Below, piece by piece: positions 41,773-52,719 of a stretch of DNA of 64,000 nucleotides. A model generated the notes under the pieces. The model searched no databases, was not told the DNA's origin, and saw only the letters and a list, made by a program, of their open reading frames with translations. How positions within the stretch are numbered: position 1 is the first letter of the stretch; each line of letters begins with the position of its first letter. Position numbers and translations under genes: made by a program. The DNA is from Pseudonocardia sp. N23 (GTDB lineage Bacteria; Actinomycetota; Actinomycetes; Mycobacteriales; Pseudonocardiaceae). The DNA lies in NCBI RefSeq assembly GCF_002583555.1, contig NZ_BEGX01000045.1:9020-73019 (forward strand), given 5' to 3'.

Positions 41773-42516
41773 GTGCGGTACACGTGGCGTCAGCGGTTGG
41801 TCACCGCGGGCGTCGCCCTGGTCGCCGCGGTCACCCTCGCGGGCGCGAGCGGCTGCGCACGCGGCCCGGGTGACGCCGAGTCGCTCGCTGTCCCCACCTT
41901 CCCCGGGTCGACCACGACCGCGGGCGCACCCGGTGCGAAGAAGGACGACGGACTGCCCGACGACTGCACCACCCTCATGGCGGCCGACGACCTCGGGGCG
42001 CTGTTCGCCCAGCCGGTCGGCACCGTCGTCGTCCGCACCATCCGGGGCGTGCCCGCACCGTCCGTCGGTCGCCTGGAACGCGTCGCCTGCACCTACAGCC
42101 GGGCCGGCGAGACCGGGTCGGCCGTCGCACCGATCGTCGACGTCAACATCGGCCGGTACACCGACGAGGCCGCCGCCCGCAGCCAGTGGAAGACCAACTC
42201 CGACGCCGAGCGCTCCGGCGCCTCCGCCACCGACATCACGATCGGCGATGCGGCCGCCGTCGTCGTCAGCAGGCCGAAGGAGACGACGATGCTCGTCGCC
42301 TACCGGCTCGACACGCTCACGTTCATCCTCCCCACCGCGCAGGCCGGTGGCCGCGCGCCGCAGGACGTCCTCGTCGACCTCGCTCGTCGGCTGATCCCGA
42401 CGCTCGTCGCCACCATGCCGCCCGTCTCGACCGCACCGCCGGCGCCACCGGGACCGGGGTCCGCCGACACCACTCCGCCCGCCCACGACCCCGCGGCCGG
42501 GGCGCTCGGCCGCTGA
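41773..42516 (+). CDS. putative lipoprotein, function unknown
   Basis: 247 residues. Basic N-terminus, hydrophobic helix and lipobox AGASGC near residue 28 predict a lipoprotein. The mature domain has LPDDCTTLMAADDLGALF and RLERVACTYSR, the paired-cysteine DUF3558-like pattern of actinobacterial lipoproteins, then a C-terminal Pro/Thr-rich tail. A TAACGT box ends seven bases before the GTG, so the mRNA may be leaderless. Role not known; the Cys pair suggests a disulfide. Confidence 0.75.
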   Translation: MRYTWRQRLVTAGVALVAAVTLAGASGCARGPGDAESLAVPTFPGSTTTAGAPGAKKDDGLPDDCTTLMAADDLGALFAQPVGTVVVRTIRGVPAPSVGRLERVACTYSRAGETGSAVAPIVDVNIGRYTDEAAARSQWKTNSDAERSGASATDITIGDAAAVVVSRPKETTMLVAYRLDTLTFILPTAQAGGRAPQDVLVDLARRLIPTLVATMPPVSTAPPAPPGPGSADTTPPAHDPAAGALGR

Positions 42517-42534
42517 TCGGTTAGCGTGGCTCCC

Positions 42535-43632
42535 GTGGCGGACGTCGCGCTGATGGTGGGGCTCACGGGCGGGATCGGATCGGGCAAGTCGACGGTCGCG
42601 CGGCGGTTGACCGTCCACGGCGCCGTCCTCGTCGACGCCGACGCCGTCGCCCGCGAGGTGGTGGCCGCCGGCTCCGAGGGGCTGGCCCGCATCCTCGCCG
42701 AGTTCGGGCCCGGGTTCGCGGGCCCCGACGGCGAGCTCGACCGCCCCCGCATGGCGGCCGCCGTGTTCGCCGACCCCGGGGCCCGCGAGACGCTCAACGG
42801 CATCGTCCATCCACTCATCCGGGCCCGCTCCGCCGAGCTCGTGGCCGCCGCGCCGCCCGGCTCGGTCGTCGTGCAGGACGTCCCCCTGCTCGTCGAGGGC
42901 GGCATGGGCGCAGGGTTCGCGCTGGTCGTCGTCGTGCACGCTGACGAGGAGGTCCGCGTCGGACGGCTCGTCGGCAGCCGGGGGATGGCCGAGGAAGACG
43001 CGCGCGCCCGCATCCGGGCCCAGGCCGGCGACGACGCGCGCCGCGCCGCCGCCGACGTCTGGCTCGACAACTCCGGAACCGCCGCCGCGCTGGAGGCGTC
43101 TGTCGACGAGCTGTGGTCGCAGCGGCTGATCCCCTTCCGCGACAACGTGATCGCCGCCCGCCCGGCGGCACCGGGCGCCGGGATCGCCGTCGCCGATCCG
43201 GTGGCCTCGGCAGCGCGGCTGGCCGCCCGGGTCGCCGCTGCGGCCGGGGAACACTCCCTCGGCGTCGAGCACGTCGGGCCCGGCGCCGTTCCCGGCCTCG
43301 CGGCCCCCGACCTCGTCGACCTGCGGCTCGTCGTCGACGACCCCGCCGCGTCCGGGCAGCTCACGCCGGCGCTCGCGCGGGCCGGGTTCGTGCCTGACGG
43401 TGGGGGCACGGGCTCGTGGGCGAGCGCCGACCCGGGCAGGCCCGCACGGCTGCGTGCCTGCGCCGCCGACGACCCGGACCTGCGCGTCGACCTGCTCGTC
43501 CGCGACCGGCTCCGGGCCGACCCGGACAGCCGTGCCACCGTCGGGTGGCACTCGCACGGGTGGTCCTCGGAGACCGTCGCCGCGGCGGAACGGTGGGCGG
43601 TGTCGACCGGTTGGGTGTCCCCGTTACGATGA
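42535..43632 (+). CDS. coaE: dephospho-CoA kinase with C-terminal GrpB-like domain
   Basis: About 365 residues. Residues 1-200 are the kinase that adds the 3' phosphate to dephospho-CoA: P-loop GLTGGIGSGKST, DADAVAREV, HPLIR, QDVPLLVEGG. Residues about 235-360 are a GrpB/UPF0157-like domain (SLGVEHVGPGAVPGLAAPDLVDLRL), as in mycobacterial CoaE but shorter. GTG at 42535 chosen because a TAGCGT box ends seven bases before it (leaderless initiation); ATG at 42553 is the alternative nearest the P-loop. Confidence 0.93.
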   Translation: MADVALMVGLTGGIGSGKSTVARRLTVHGAVLVDADAVAREVVAAGSEGLARILAEFGPGFAGPDGELDRPRMAAAVFADPGARETLNGIVHPLIRARSAELVAAAPPGSVVVQDVPLLVEGGMGAGFALVVVVHADEEVRVGRLVGSRGMAEEDARARIRAQAGDDARRAAADVWLDNSGTAAALEASVDELWSQRLIPFRDNVIAARPAAPGAGIAVADPVASAARLAARVAAAAGEHSLGVEHVGPGAVPGLAAPDLVDLRLVVDDPAASGQLTPALARAGFVPDGGGTGSWASADPGRPARLRACAADDPDLRVDLLVRDRLRADPDSRATVGWHSHGWSSETVAAAERWAVSTGWVSPLR

Positions 43633-43770
43633 ACGGGCCTTCCAGTCGAAGCTACGCATCGGTCGGTGTAACAGCACCAGAACGCCGGCCGATGGTCAGG
43701 TGGTGGATCGCGCCGGCTCCCCGGCGCACGCGCGGTCCGCTGTTCCGAGACGAAAGGGAAGACCACGGTC

Positions 43771-44565
43771 GTGAGCGCCCTCGTGGACCATCGCTCTGAC
43801 CCCGGCGACCCTGCACGCAGCCGCGGGTCCTGGCCCGCAGGCACGGGTCCGGAGTACCACGCCGACGACGCGGCCCACGACGACGAGCCCTACGCCGCCG
43901 GGTACGACGCCGGCGGGGCCCATGACGGAGCCTACGACGACGGGTACGACGACGAGCCCTACGCCGACGGCGACACCCGGTTCGTGCCCGTCGAGGCCGA
44001 CGCGGGTGCCGGTGGACGCTACGCCGAGGCCGAACAGGACGCCGAGGACGCGCCCGTCGGCCGACAGCGCGCCCAGTTCGGCCGCCACCTCGAGGCGCAC
44101 TACCCGCGGCTCGTCGCCCAGCTCTACGCCATCACCCTCGATGCGGGCCAGGCGCACGACGTCGTCCAGGAGGCCTATGCCCGCGCCTGGCGCACCTGGC
44201 CCGAGATCGTCCGCCGCGGCGACCCGGCCGACTGGGTGCGCCGTGTCGCCGTCTCCACCTCGATGCGCAGCTGGGGCGCCATGGTCGGGCGCCTCGCCCG
44301 CCGCCGGCCGCCAGAGCTCGAGACGATGGAGCCCCGCGCCGCTGCCCTCGTCGGGTCGCTGCAGCGCCTCTCACCGGCCGAGCGCCGGGCGGTCGTCCTG
44401 CACCACATGGTGGGGATGCCCGTCGCCGACATCGCGGCGATCGAACGCCGATCCGAACACAAGATCGAGGCGCGGCTCGTCCGTGCCAGGCTCGCTGTCA
44501 CCGAGGACATGGGGGACGTGTTCCTCGACATCCTCGGTGCGGAGGTAGGGGACGACCGTGACTGA
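43771..44565 (+). CDS. ECF-type RNA polymerase sigma factor with acidic N-terminal extension
   Basis: 264 residues. Sigma region 2 lies near residues 100-165 (HLEAHYPRLVAQLYAITLD, DVVQEAYARAWRTW) and region 4 near 190-240 (LQRLSPAERRAVVLHHMVG, ADIAAIERRSEHKIEARL). The SigE/SigM-like class of actinobacteria often lacks a strict -35 reader; target promoters unknown. The first 95 residues are Asp/Tyr/Gly-rich with near repeats (DDEPYA, AYDDGYDDEPYADG), unusual for ECF factors. The GTG is preceded by AAGGGAAG. Overlaps the next gene by eight bases. Confidence 0.85.
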   Translation: MSALVDHRSDPGDPARSRGSWPAGTGPEYHADDAAHDDEPYAAGYDAGGAHDGAYDDGYDDEPYADGDTRFVPVEADAGAGGRYAEAEQDAEDAPVGRQRAQFGRHLEAHYPRLVAQLYAITLDAGQAHDVVQEAYARAWRTWPEIVRRGDPADWVRRVAVSTSMRSWGAMVGRLARRRPPELETMEPRAAALVGSLQRLSPAERRAVVLHHMVGMPVADIAAIERRSEHKIEARLVRARLAVTEDMGDVFLDILGAEVGDDRD

Positions 44566-45055
44566 TCCGCTCCGCGTCGTGACCGAGGAGTTCCGTCGAC
44601 TCGACGACGAGCTCGCCGCGGGGGTCGCCCTCCCGCCGGTCGACGACGTGATCCGCCGCGCCGGCCGTCTCAACCGGGCCAGCGCCGCCGCCGCGGCCGC
44701 CGTGATCACCGTCGGTGCGCTCGGCGGGATCACCGCCGTCGCGCAGGCGTCGCAGCCCGACGCCGTCGCCGCGCCGGGTGGGCCGCTGCCCTCCGGCGCC
44801 GTGCTCGCGCCGCCGGCTCCGGTCGTCTCGACGACCGCCCCGACGACCACGACGACCCGGGTCACGCCGCGGACGACGACGAAGACGGTCCCGAAGACGA
44901 CGACCACGGTGCCGAAGACGTCGGCGGTCGCCCCGACCACCACGGTCGCCCCGCCGGTGACGACGGTTGCGCCGACGACGACGCGCGCTACCCGGTCGTC
45001 GACATCAAGCGTGACGGCTCCTGCGAACGCGGCCGAGGCTCTGATCCCTGAGTGA
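44558..45055 (+). CDS. single-span membrane protein, candidate anti-sigma partner
   Basis: 165 residues. An N-terminal soluble segment of about 40 residues (EEFRRLDDELAAGVALPPVDDVIRR), one hydrophobic helix near residues 44-64, then an extracytoplasmic Thr/Pro/Lys-rich tail with TTTT and KTVPKTT runs. No zinc-binding HxxxCxxC motif, so it is not a classical ZAS anti-sigma factor. Overlap with the sigma gene and topology make a regulatory partner plausible (inference). Ends three bases from the convergent DUF402 gene. Confidence 0.7.
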   Translation: MTDPLRVVTEEFRRLDDELAAGVALPPVDDVIRRAGRLNRASAAAAAAVITVGALGGITAVAQASQPDAVAAPGGPLPSGAVLAPPAPVVSTTAPTTTTTRVTPRTTTKTVPKTTTTVPKTSAVAPTTTVAPPVTTVAPTTTRATRSSTSSVTAPANAAEALIPE

Positions 45056-45058
45056 CAC

Positions 45059-45559
45059 TCAGTCCCAGCTCAGCGTGACCCCCTCGGTCGCGAGCCAGGC
45101 ATCGAGGTCGTTGCCGTGCGCGGCCAGCGCCGCGACAGTGGCGCAGGCGCGCTGCATCCCGTACTCGGCGAGCCCGGGGTCGAGCACACCGCTCGCGACG
45201 GCCCCGACGAACTCGTCGACGTCGATCACCGTGGTCTCCCGGCCCGTCTTCACGACGACGTCCAGGTACAGGTCGGTCATCGTCCACCGGTCCGGGCCGG
45301 GCTCGATGTGGGCGATGTCGAGGTAGAAGTCCTGGTCGCGGACGTGCCCGGGGGTCCATGCCCAGACGGCGACGCCGATCCCCAGTGCGGGCAGCAGCCA
45401 CTGCCGGATCCACGTCGCGCTGGGGCGGTTCACGATCGCCCTGCTCATGTAGAGGCCGAACGGCTCGACCCGGTAGGTCGCGACCTCCCGGACGATTCCC
45501 TTGTTGTCGGTGTTGACGGCGGCGTCGACGTCGAAGGTCTGGATCTTCGGCGGGTGCAC
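45059..45559 (-). CDS. DUF402 (FomD-like) protein
   Basis: 166 residues with the DUF402 fold: [44 protein letters not shown] and TDLYLDVVV, with conserved acidic residues that in FomD bind metal and nucleotide phosphonate. Homologue of the gene next to uvrB in mycobacteria (Rv1632c, from memory). Its cellular role is not defined. GTG start with AAGGA eight bases upstream. Divergent from uvrB. Confidence 0.85.
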   Translation of the reverse strand: MHPPKIQTFDVDAAVNTDNKGIVREVATYRVEPFGLYMSRAIVNRPSATWIRQWLLPALGIGVAVWAWTPGHVRDQDFYLDIAHIEPGPDRWTMTDLYLDVVVKTGRETTVIDVDEFVGAVASGVLDPGLAEYGMQRACATVAALAAHGNDLDAWLATEGVTLSWD

Positions 45560-45640
45560 ACCGACGATCCTTGCAGCCGCCCCCGCCGGGGTCTTCCGTG
45601 CGGGAGAGAAATCGTCGGTGGGTGCTCGTACTCTGGAATC

Positions 45641-47836
<2,196 letters not shown>

Positions 47837-47933
47837 CACGCCGCGCCGCGTTGCTCGCCCCGCGCGACCGGCCGTGACGGCCTTGGCTACCGTGGTGCGT
47901 GACCTGCACCGCGTCAACGGCCGGAGGACACGC

Positions 47934-49178
47934 GTGACCGTCTCGAGCATGCCGTCGGCTACGGCTGCGCTCGGCCGGGTGCTGCGTGGGCGCTTCACCG
48001 TGCCGCGCAACACCTTCGTGGTCACGGTGCCGCTGCTCGCGGTGGCGCTCACGGCGCTGCTGCTGCACACCCACGGCTACCACATCGACCTCGAGGTCTA
48101 CCGGCTCGGCGTCGACACCTGGCTGGCCGGCGGCGACATGTACGGCCCGCTGCCGCCGACGGTCAGCGGACTCGCGCTGCCCTTCATCTACCCGGTGTTC
48201 GCCGCGATGGTGCTGACGCCGCTGGCGCTCGTCCCGTGGGCGGTGGCCTGGGTCGCGCTGTTCGCGGTGTCGTTCGCCAGCCTCGCGGTGACGCTCTACG
48301 TCGTCGCCGTGCGGTGCTGGGCCGCCGGTGGGCGCAGCGGTGCGATCGCCGTCGCGTCACTGGGGCTGCCGCTGGCGCTGTGGATCGAGCCGGTACTCGA
48401 GACGTTCGAGTTCGGCCAGGTCAACCTGGTGCTGATGGCGCTCGTCGCGGTCGACTGCCTCACGGTCCGCACGCGCTGGCCGCGGGGGCTGCTCGTCGGC
48501 ATCGCGGCGGCGATCAAGCTGACCCCCGCAGCCTTCGTCCTGTACTTCCTGCTGCGCCGTGACTACAGGTCCGCCGCGGTCGTGGTCGTCACCGCCGCGG
48601 CGGCCACGGGGGTGGGCTTCCTGGTCGACCCGGCGTCGTCGGCGCGGTACTGGTTCGGCGGGCCCGCAGCGGGCGTGAGCGGGTCGCTGTTCTACACCAA
48701 CGAGACGATCCAGGCCGTGTTGGCGCGGATGGGCGTCGCCGGGTTCACGCTGACGGCGATCTGGGCGCTCGCGTCGCTGGTCCTGCTCGCGCTGATCGTG
48801 CCGGTCGTCCGGCACGGCGACCGTCCGCTCGCGCTCGTCACCGTCGCCGCCTTCGCGTTGCTGGTGTCGCCGACGTCGTGGTCGCACCACTGGGTGTGGA
48901 TCGCGCCGGCGCTCGTCGTCACGATCGGGCACGCCCTGCGCGGCCGTTCGGCGGGCTGGGCGACGGTGTCCGCGGTGCTGGTGGTGGCGTTCTACGTCGC
49001 ACCGTTCCGGTTCCTGCCGCACGACGAGGGCCGTGAGGCCCACTGGAACGGGTGGGAGCAGATCGCGGGGGCGACGTACGTGATCGTCGCGGTCGTGCTG
49101 CTGGCCGTCGGCTGGTGGCAGTACGGGCCGGGCCGGGAGCGTCGCCTCGCAGCGTCGGCGCCGGCCACCGGGTCCTGA
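47934..49178 (+). CDS. GT87 family polyprenol-phosphate-mannose glycosyltransferase-like membrane protein
   Basis: 414 residues, about ten membrane helices, DUF2029/GT87 (GT-C fold). The first extracytoplasmic loop has HGYHIDLEVYRLG with the expected catalytic Asp, then WLAGGDMYG; FGQVNLVLMALV and GIAAAIKLTPAAFVLYFLL are family blocks, as in PimE and related alpha-mannosyltransferases that use polyprenyl-P-mannose for cell-envelope lipoglycans. GGAGGA lies five bases before the GTG. The acceptor is not known. Confidence 0.87.
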   Translation: MTVSSMPSATAALGRVLRGRFTVPRNTFVVTVPLLAVALTALLLHTHGYHIDLEVYRLGVDTWLAGGDMYGPLPPTVSGLALPFIYPVFAAMVLTPLALVPWAVAWVALFAVSFASLAVTLYVVAVRCWAAGGRSGAIAVASLGLPLALWIEPVLETFEFGQVNLVLMALVAVDCLTVRTRWPRGLLVGIAAAIKLTPAAFVLYFLLRRDYRSAAVVVVTAAAATGVGFLVDPASSARYWFGGPAAGVSGSLFYTNETIQAVLARMGVAGFTLTAIWALASLVLLALIVPVVRHGDRPLALVTVAAFALLVSPTSWSHHWVWIAPALVVTIGHALRGRSAGWATVSAVLVVAFYVAPFRFLPHDEGREAHWNGWEQIAGATYVIVAVVLLAVGWWQYGPGRERRLAASAPATGS

Positions 49179-49183
49179 TCGGG

Positions 49184-49375
49184 GTGGACCACGCCGAGCT
49201 CGTCGCCGACGCGCTGGCCAGGCCGGGCGCGACCGAGGACGAGCCGTGGGACGGCGACACCGTCGCCGAGGTGGGCGCCAAGATCTTCGTCGTCCTCGGG
49301 GGCAACGGTCTCGGGGGGTCCGTACGGCGGGTGGGCGAGCCGTGCCCGAACTGTCGGACGTCCGTGCCAGGGTGA
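49184..49375 (+). pseudogene. truncated MmcQ/YjbR-like fragment
   Basis: 63 residues in frame: VDHAELVADALARPGATEDEP and EVGAKIFVVLG match the N-terminal half of MmcQ/YjbR DNA-binding-like proteins (about 115 residues). The second half is replaced by unrelated sequence (VRRVGEPCPNC) and a stop. It starts six bases after the GT87 gene, without a good ribosome site. Probably a decayed gene. Confidence 0.6.
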
Positions 49376-49378
49376 GTC

Positions 49379-49801
49379 ATGGGAATCGGAGTCCAGATCA
49401 CCTTCGACGCGCACGATCCCGGACGCCTCGCCGAGTTCTGGGCGCTCGCGCTCGGCTACGTCATCCAGCCCCCGCCGCCCGGCTTCGACGACTGGCCGTC
49501 GTTCCTGGTGTCCATCGGCATCCCGGAGGACCAGCACGACCGGGCCTCGGCCGCGGTCGACCCCGACGGCGCCGGCCCACGGCTCTTCTTCCAGAAGGTG
49601 CCGGAGGGCAAGACGGCGAAGAACCGCGTGCACCTCGACGTCAACGTCGGCGCCGGTGCCGAGGACCGGCAGGCGGCCGCGCTCGCGCACCGGACGACGC
49701 TGGAGGAGGCGGGCGCGACGTTCCTGCGGGTCGTCGACGAGCCCGGCGGCTGGTGCCTGGTGATGACGGACCCCGAGGGCAACGAGTTCTGCCTGCAGTG
49801 A
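49379..49801 (+). CDS. VOC family (glyoxalase-like) protein
   Basis: 140 residues. Two beta-alpha-beta-beta-beta modules: VQITFDAHDPGRLAEFWALALGY and KNRVHLDVNVG...MTDPEGNEFCLQ, the Glyoxalase_6 pattern common in actinobacteria. The metal ligand pattern is incomplete, so the activity cannot be named. ATG preceded by GGTGAG. Confidence 0.85.
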   Translation: MGIGVQITFDAHDPGRLAEFWALALGYVIQPPPPGFDDWPSFLVSIGIPEDQHDRASAAVDPDGAGPRLFFQKVPEGKTAKNRVHLDVNVGAGAEDRQAAALAHRTTLEEAGATFLRVVDEPGGWCLVMTDPEGNEFCLQ

Positions 49802-49830
49802 CCAGCCGTGCGGACGTCCCCGATGACCCC

Positions 49831-49890
49831 GCCGAGTTCGACGCGGGACCGCCGTTGTTGATGAGCGAAGCGGCCTGACGTCGAGTTCGG
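49831..49890. repeat. dispersed 60-bp repeat, copy C
   Basis: Starts GCCGAGTTCGAC and ends GTCGAGTTCGG. Same length as copy A (14515-14574), and an imperfect tandem partner of copy B 47 bases downstream. Lies directly after the VOC gene. Confidence 0.55.
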
Positions 49891-49936
49891 TGCGCTCGGC
49901 AGCCGCCAGGCTCCGCGGAGTCGGACGCGGCGACCC

Positions 49937-49997
49937 GCCGGGTTCGACGCCGGACTGCTGCAGTGGGTGATCCGACCCAGCCTTGTGTCGAGCTCGG
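49937..49997. repeat. dispersed 60-bp repeat, copy B
   Basis: Starts GCCGGGTTCGAC and ends TGTCGAGCTCGG. Shares GGACTGCT, TGAT and CAG-C-TGTGTCGA-CTCGG blocks with copy A. The 236-bp gap 49802-50037 contains only these repeat copies. Confidence 0.55.
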
Positions 49998-50037
49998 CAC
50001 GTGTCGGGGCGGTGGGTCGGCGGCGGCAGCGGCGAGG

Positions 50038-50952
50038 TCAGCCGCGCGCGACGACTGCGTCGGCCTCGGCCTTCAGGGCATCGAGCACGGCGGCCACCGC
50101 GGGGCGGGCGGCTGTGGCCGCCCGGGCCACGGCCTCGACCCGGCGCGCGGCCCGCACCCCGCGCAGCGGGCGACGGGTGAGCCGGCGGCCACCGCGGTCG
50201 TCGGTGGAGTAGCGGGGGAGCAGGGCGATGCCCAGGCCCGCGGCCACGAGCTCCTCGGTGACCGCGAAGTCGTTGATGCGCTGGACGACGCGTGGCCGGG
50301 CGCCGGTGCGCAGGGCGATCGTGCGGAGCACGTCGTCGACGGGCCAGCCCACGTGCACGCTGATCCAGTCCTCCCCGGCCAGGTCGGCCAATCGCAGCCC
50401 CCGCCTGCGGGCGAGCCGGTGCCCGGGCGGCAGCACGACGTCAAGGGGCTCGCGCAGCAGCGGCACGGTGATCCAGCGCCGGGCGTCGTAGGTGGGTGGC
50501 GGGCTGAGCTCGTCGTGGTGGGTGACGACGATGTCGAACTCCGCGGCGAGGGCGGGCACCTCGCCGGGCGTCATGTCGACGACGGCGGCGCGCACGCCGA
50601 TCGGCCCCGTCGTGAACCGGGACAGCAGGCCGGGCAGGATCATCCGCGCACCCGAGGGGAAGAACGACACCGTCACGTCGCCGGCCGGTTCGGAGTGCAG
50701 CGCGTCGACTGCGGCCTGGGCGCGGGTCATCGCCGCGAGCACCTCCTCGGCCCGCTCGACGAGAACGGCACCGGCGTCGGTGAGCCGCAGACCCCGGCCC
50801 GCAGGCTCGGTCACCGGAGTGCCGACCTCCTCCGCGAGGGCCTTGAGCTGCTGGGATATGGCCGACGGGGTGTAGGACAGGGCGGCGGCCACGGCGGTGA
50901 CACTGCCCCGGTCGGCGAGCTCACGCAGTACGCGCAGGCGCTGGACGTCCAT
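50038..50952 (-). CDS. LysR family transcriptional regulator
   Basis: 304 residues. N-terminal HTH MDVQRLRVLRELADRGSVTAVA and YTPSAISQQLKAL, then the effector domain (VSFFPSGARMILPGLL, VTHHDEL, EELVAAGLGIALLPRY). The LRELAxRGSVTAVAxALxYTPSAIS form is the common actinobacterial type paired with exporters. Divergent from an EamA exporter with a palindrome between. ATG at 50952 puts the HTH at the N-terminus; the frame continues further upstream without support. Confidence 0.9.
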   Translation of the reverse strand: MDVQRLRVLRELADRGSVTAVAAALSYTPSAISQQLKALAEEVGTPVTEPAGRGLRLTDAGAVLVERAEEVLAAMTRAQAAVDALHSEPAGDVTVSFFPSGARMILPGLLSRFTTGPIGVRAAVVDMTPGEVPALAAEFDIVVTHHDELSPPPTYDARRWITVPLLREPLDVVLPPGHRLARRRGLRLADLAGEDWISVHVGWPVDDVLRTIALRTGARPRVVQRINDFAVTEELVAAGLGIALLPRYSTDDRGGRRLTRRPLRGVRAARRVEAVARAATAARPAVAAVLDALKAEADAVVARG

Positions 50953-50961
50953 GAAGACATT

Positions 50962-50978
50962 CTGAACGATCCGTTCAG
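50962..50978. promoter_or_regulatory. palindromic operator between lysR and eamA genes
   Basis: CTGAACG-atc-CGTTCAG, perfect 7-bp dyad, ten bases upstream of the LysR ATG and 45 bases upstream of the exporter GTG. It contains a T-N11-A LysR box. Likely binding site of the adjacent regulator. Confidence 0.7.
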
Positions 50979-51023
50979 TTCTTTTCGATCGACTTCCACG
51001 ATCTCGCGGGTGACGGTGGACGG

Positions 51024-51977
51024 GTGACACCCCGCGACCGCCTCCTCGCCGCCTTCGTCGCCGTGCTGTGGGGCGTGAACTTCCTCGCGATCCACATCGG
51101 TCTGGGGCACTTCCCGCCGCTGCTGCTGGCGTGTCTGCGGTTCACGCTCATCGCCGTCCCGACGATCATGTTCGTGCCGCGGCCGGCCGTCCCGCTGCGC
51201 TGGTTCCTGGGCTACGCGCTCGGGTTCGGCACGCTGCAGTTCGTGTTCCTGTTCGTCGCGATCGACGTCGGGATGCCGACGGGCCTGGCGTCGCTGGTCC
51301 TGCAGTCGTCGGCCCCGCTGACCGTGGTGCTCGGCACGCTGCTGCTGCGGGAGCGGCCGAGCAGGCGTCAGGTCGCCGGGATCGTCGCAGCCGCGGCCGG
51401 GCTGACGGCGATCGCGGTGTCCCAGGCGCAGGTGGCGGCCCTGGTGCCGGTCCTGCTGACGCTGCTCGCCGGGCTCAGCTGGGCGCTGGGCAACCTGTGC
51501 GGGCGGCTGGCGGCCCCGCCCGACCCGATGCGGCTGACGTTGTGGATGTGCGTCGTCCCGCCCGTCCCGCTGCTGGCGCTGTCGCTGCTGACCGAGGGCC
51601 CGGCGGCCGACCTGGAGGCGCTGCGGACGGCGTTCACCCCGTCGGGCTGGGCGGGGATCGGCGCGATCGTCTACCTGGCGGTGTTCGCGACGGTGATGGG
51701 CACCGGCATCTGGACGGCCCTGATGCGGCGCTACCCGGCCGGTGTCGTGGCGCCGTACTCGATGCTGGTCCCGATCGTCGGCATCTCGACGGCGGCGCTG
51801 GTGCTGGGCGAGCGGCCCGGGATCGTGGAGCTCGTGGGGGGCGCGGTGGTCGTCGGCGGGGTGCTGCTCGGCTCGATGCGCCCCGCCGCGCAGGCAGGGT
51901 CACCCCTGGCGCCGACGGCCCCGGCCGGTCCGGGCCCGGCCTCCGACCCCGCACGAACGGCCCTTTCCCGCAACTGA
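51024..51977 (+). CDS. EamA/DMT superfamily exporter
   Basis: 317 residues with ten hydrophobic helices in two EamA repeats: AVLWGVNFLAIHIGL and FAIDVG-like repeat one, LLAGLSWALGNLCGR opening repeat two, and the closing PIVGISTAALVLGERPG block. Exports an amino acid or metabolite; substrate unknown. Probably induced by the divergent LysR protein. Followed by a strong terminator. Confidence 0.9.
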   Translation: MTPRDRLLAAFVAVLWGVNFLAIHIGLGHFPPLLLACLRFTLIAVPTIMFVPRPAVPLRWFLGYALGFGTLQFVFLFVAIDVGMPTGLASLVLQSSAPLTVVLGTLLLRERPSRRQVAGIVAAAAGLTAIAVSQAQVAALVPVLLTLLAGLSWALGNLCGRLAAPPDPMRLTLWMCVVPPVPLLALSLLTEGPAADLEALRTAFTPSGWAGIGAIVYLAVFATVMGTGIWTALMRRYPAGVVAPYSMLVPIVGISTAALVLGERPGIVELVGGAVVVGGVLLGSMRPAAQAGSPLAPTAPAGPGPASDPARTALSRN

Positions 51978-52053
51978 ACGGCACCACTGTGCCGTTCGTG
52001 CAACAGGGGCCGCCCGCCTCTGAAAGGCGAGCCCTGGGCAGGTCCGGAGACGA

Positions 52054-52093
52054 CGGAGGGCGGCGACCCCGTGCCAGGGGTCGCCGCCCTCCG
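52054..52093. terminator. bidirectional terminator
   Basis: Perfect 17-bp stem with GTGCCA loop between the convergent exporter and DUF6918-type genes. Confidence 0.85.
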
Positions 52094-52110
52094 GTCGGGC
52101 GCGGGTGGCG

Positions 52111-52563
52111 TCAGACGTTGGCCGCGTGCCGCTCGATCAGCTGGCCGAGGCGGGGCAGCGCCTCCTCGACGTTCTTCTTGCCGTTCGGGCGCAGCTTCGC
52201 GTAGACCTTCTTCGCGGCGTCGCTGCTGGTGTGCTGCGCGCGCTCGTCGGTGACGTTCAGGAGCGCGTCGGCAGCCGCGTCGGAGCGGGCGGTGAGGAAG
52301 GCACCGAAGTCGCCACCACCGGTCGCGCGGAACTCGCCGTAGAACGGCTCGAGGGCGTCCGCGAACTCGGGGAGCATCCGGTTCATGGCCGACTCGACGA
52401 TGCCGGGCTTGATCTTCTTGACTGCGCCGTAGCCGGTCTTGATGACCGCGCCGGACACGCCGTTCTTGTCGCTGACCTCGGCGTCGACCAGCTGCTGCAG
52501 GTCGGTGATCACCGCGGGACGGCGAGCGGGGTTCAGGAGGATCTCTTCAAGCGTCTGGGCCAC
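52111..52563 (-). CDS. DUF6918-like conserved protein
   Basis: 150 residues, soluble and mostly helical: TLEEILLNPARRPAVITDLQQLVDAEVSDK, VKKIKPGIV, LEPFYGEFRATGGGDFGAFL and KKNVEEALPRLGQLIERHA. I recall this as the DUF6918 family, common in actinobacteria and of unknown function. GTG start with AAGGA ten bases upstream; the upstream extension to 52662 is non-coding in character. Confidence 0.8.
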   Translation of the reverse strand: MAQTLEEILLNPARRPAVITDLQQLVDAEVSDKNGVSGAVIKTGYGAVKKIKPGIVESAMNRMLPEFADALEPFYGEFRATGGGDFGAFLTARSDAAADALLNVTDERAQHTSSDAAKKVYAKLRPNGKKNVEEALPRLGQLIERHAANV

Positions 52564-52719
52564 TGCCGGACGGTCCTTTCGGTCTCTCTCGGGGGTATCG
52601 GATCGGCCTGTCGGGGCATGCCGATCTCGACTCCGGGACGCTACTACAAGATCAACAAGCACCTGTACCTCGGAGGGGGGACCGCCGGTCGTGGCGGCAT
52701 CGGTGCAGGGTGGACGTCG

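Noticed and set aside
44820-45010. Low-complexity ACGACG repeat as a non-coding repeat
   Set aside because: It encodes the Thr/Pro-rich tail of the membrane protein at 44558-45055 in a consistent frame.
45600-45640. LexA (SOS) box before uvrB
   Set aside because: No GAAC-N4-GTTC or close variant is seen in the short spacer.
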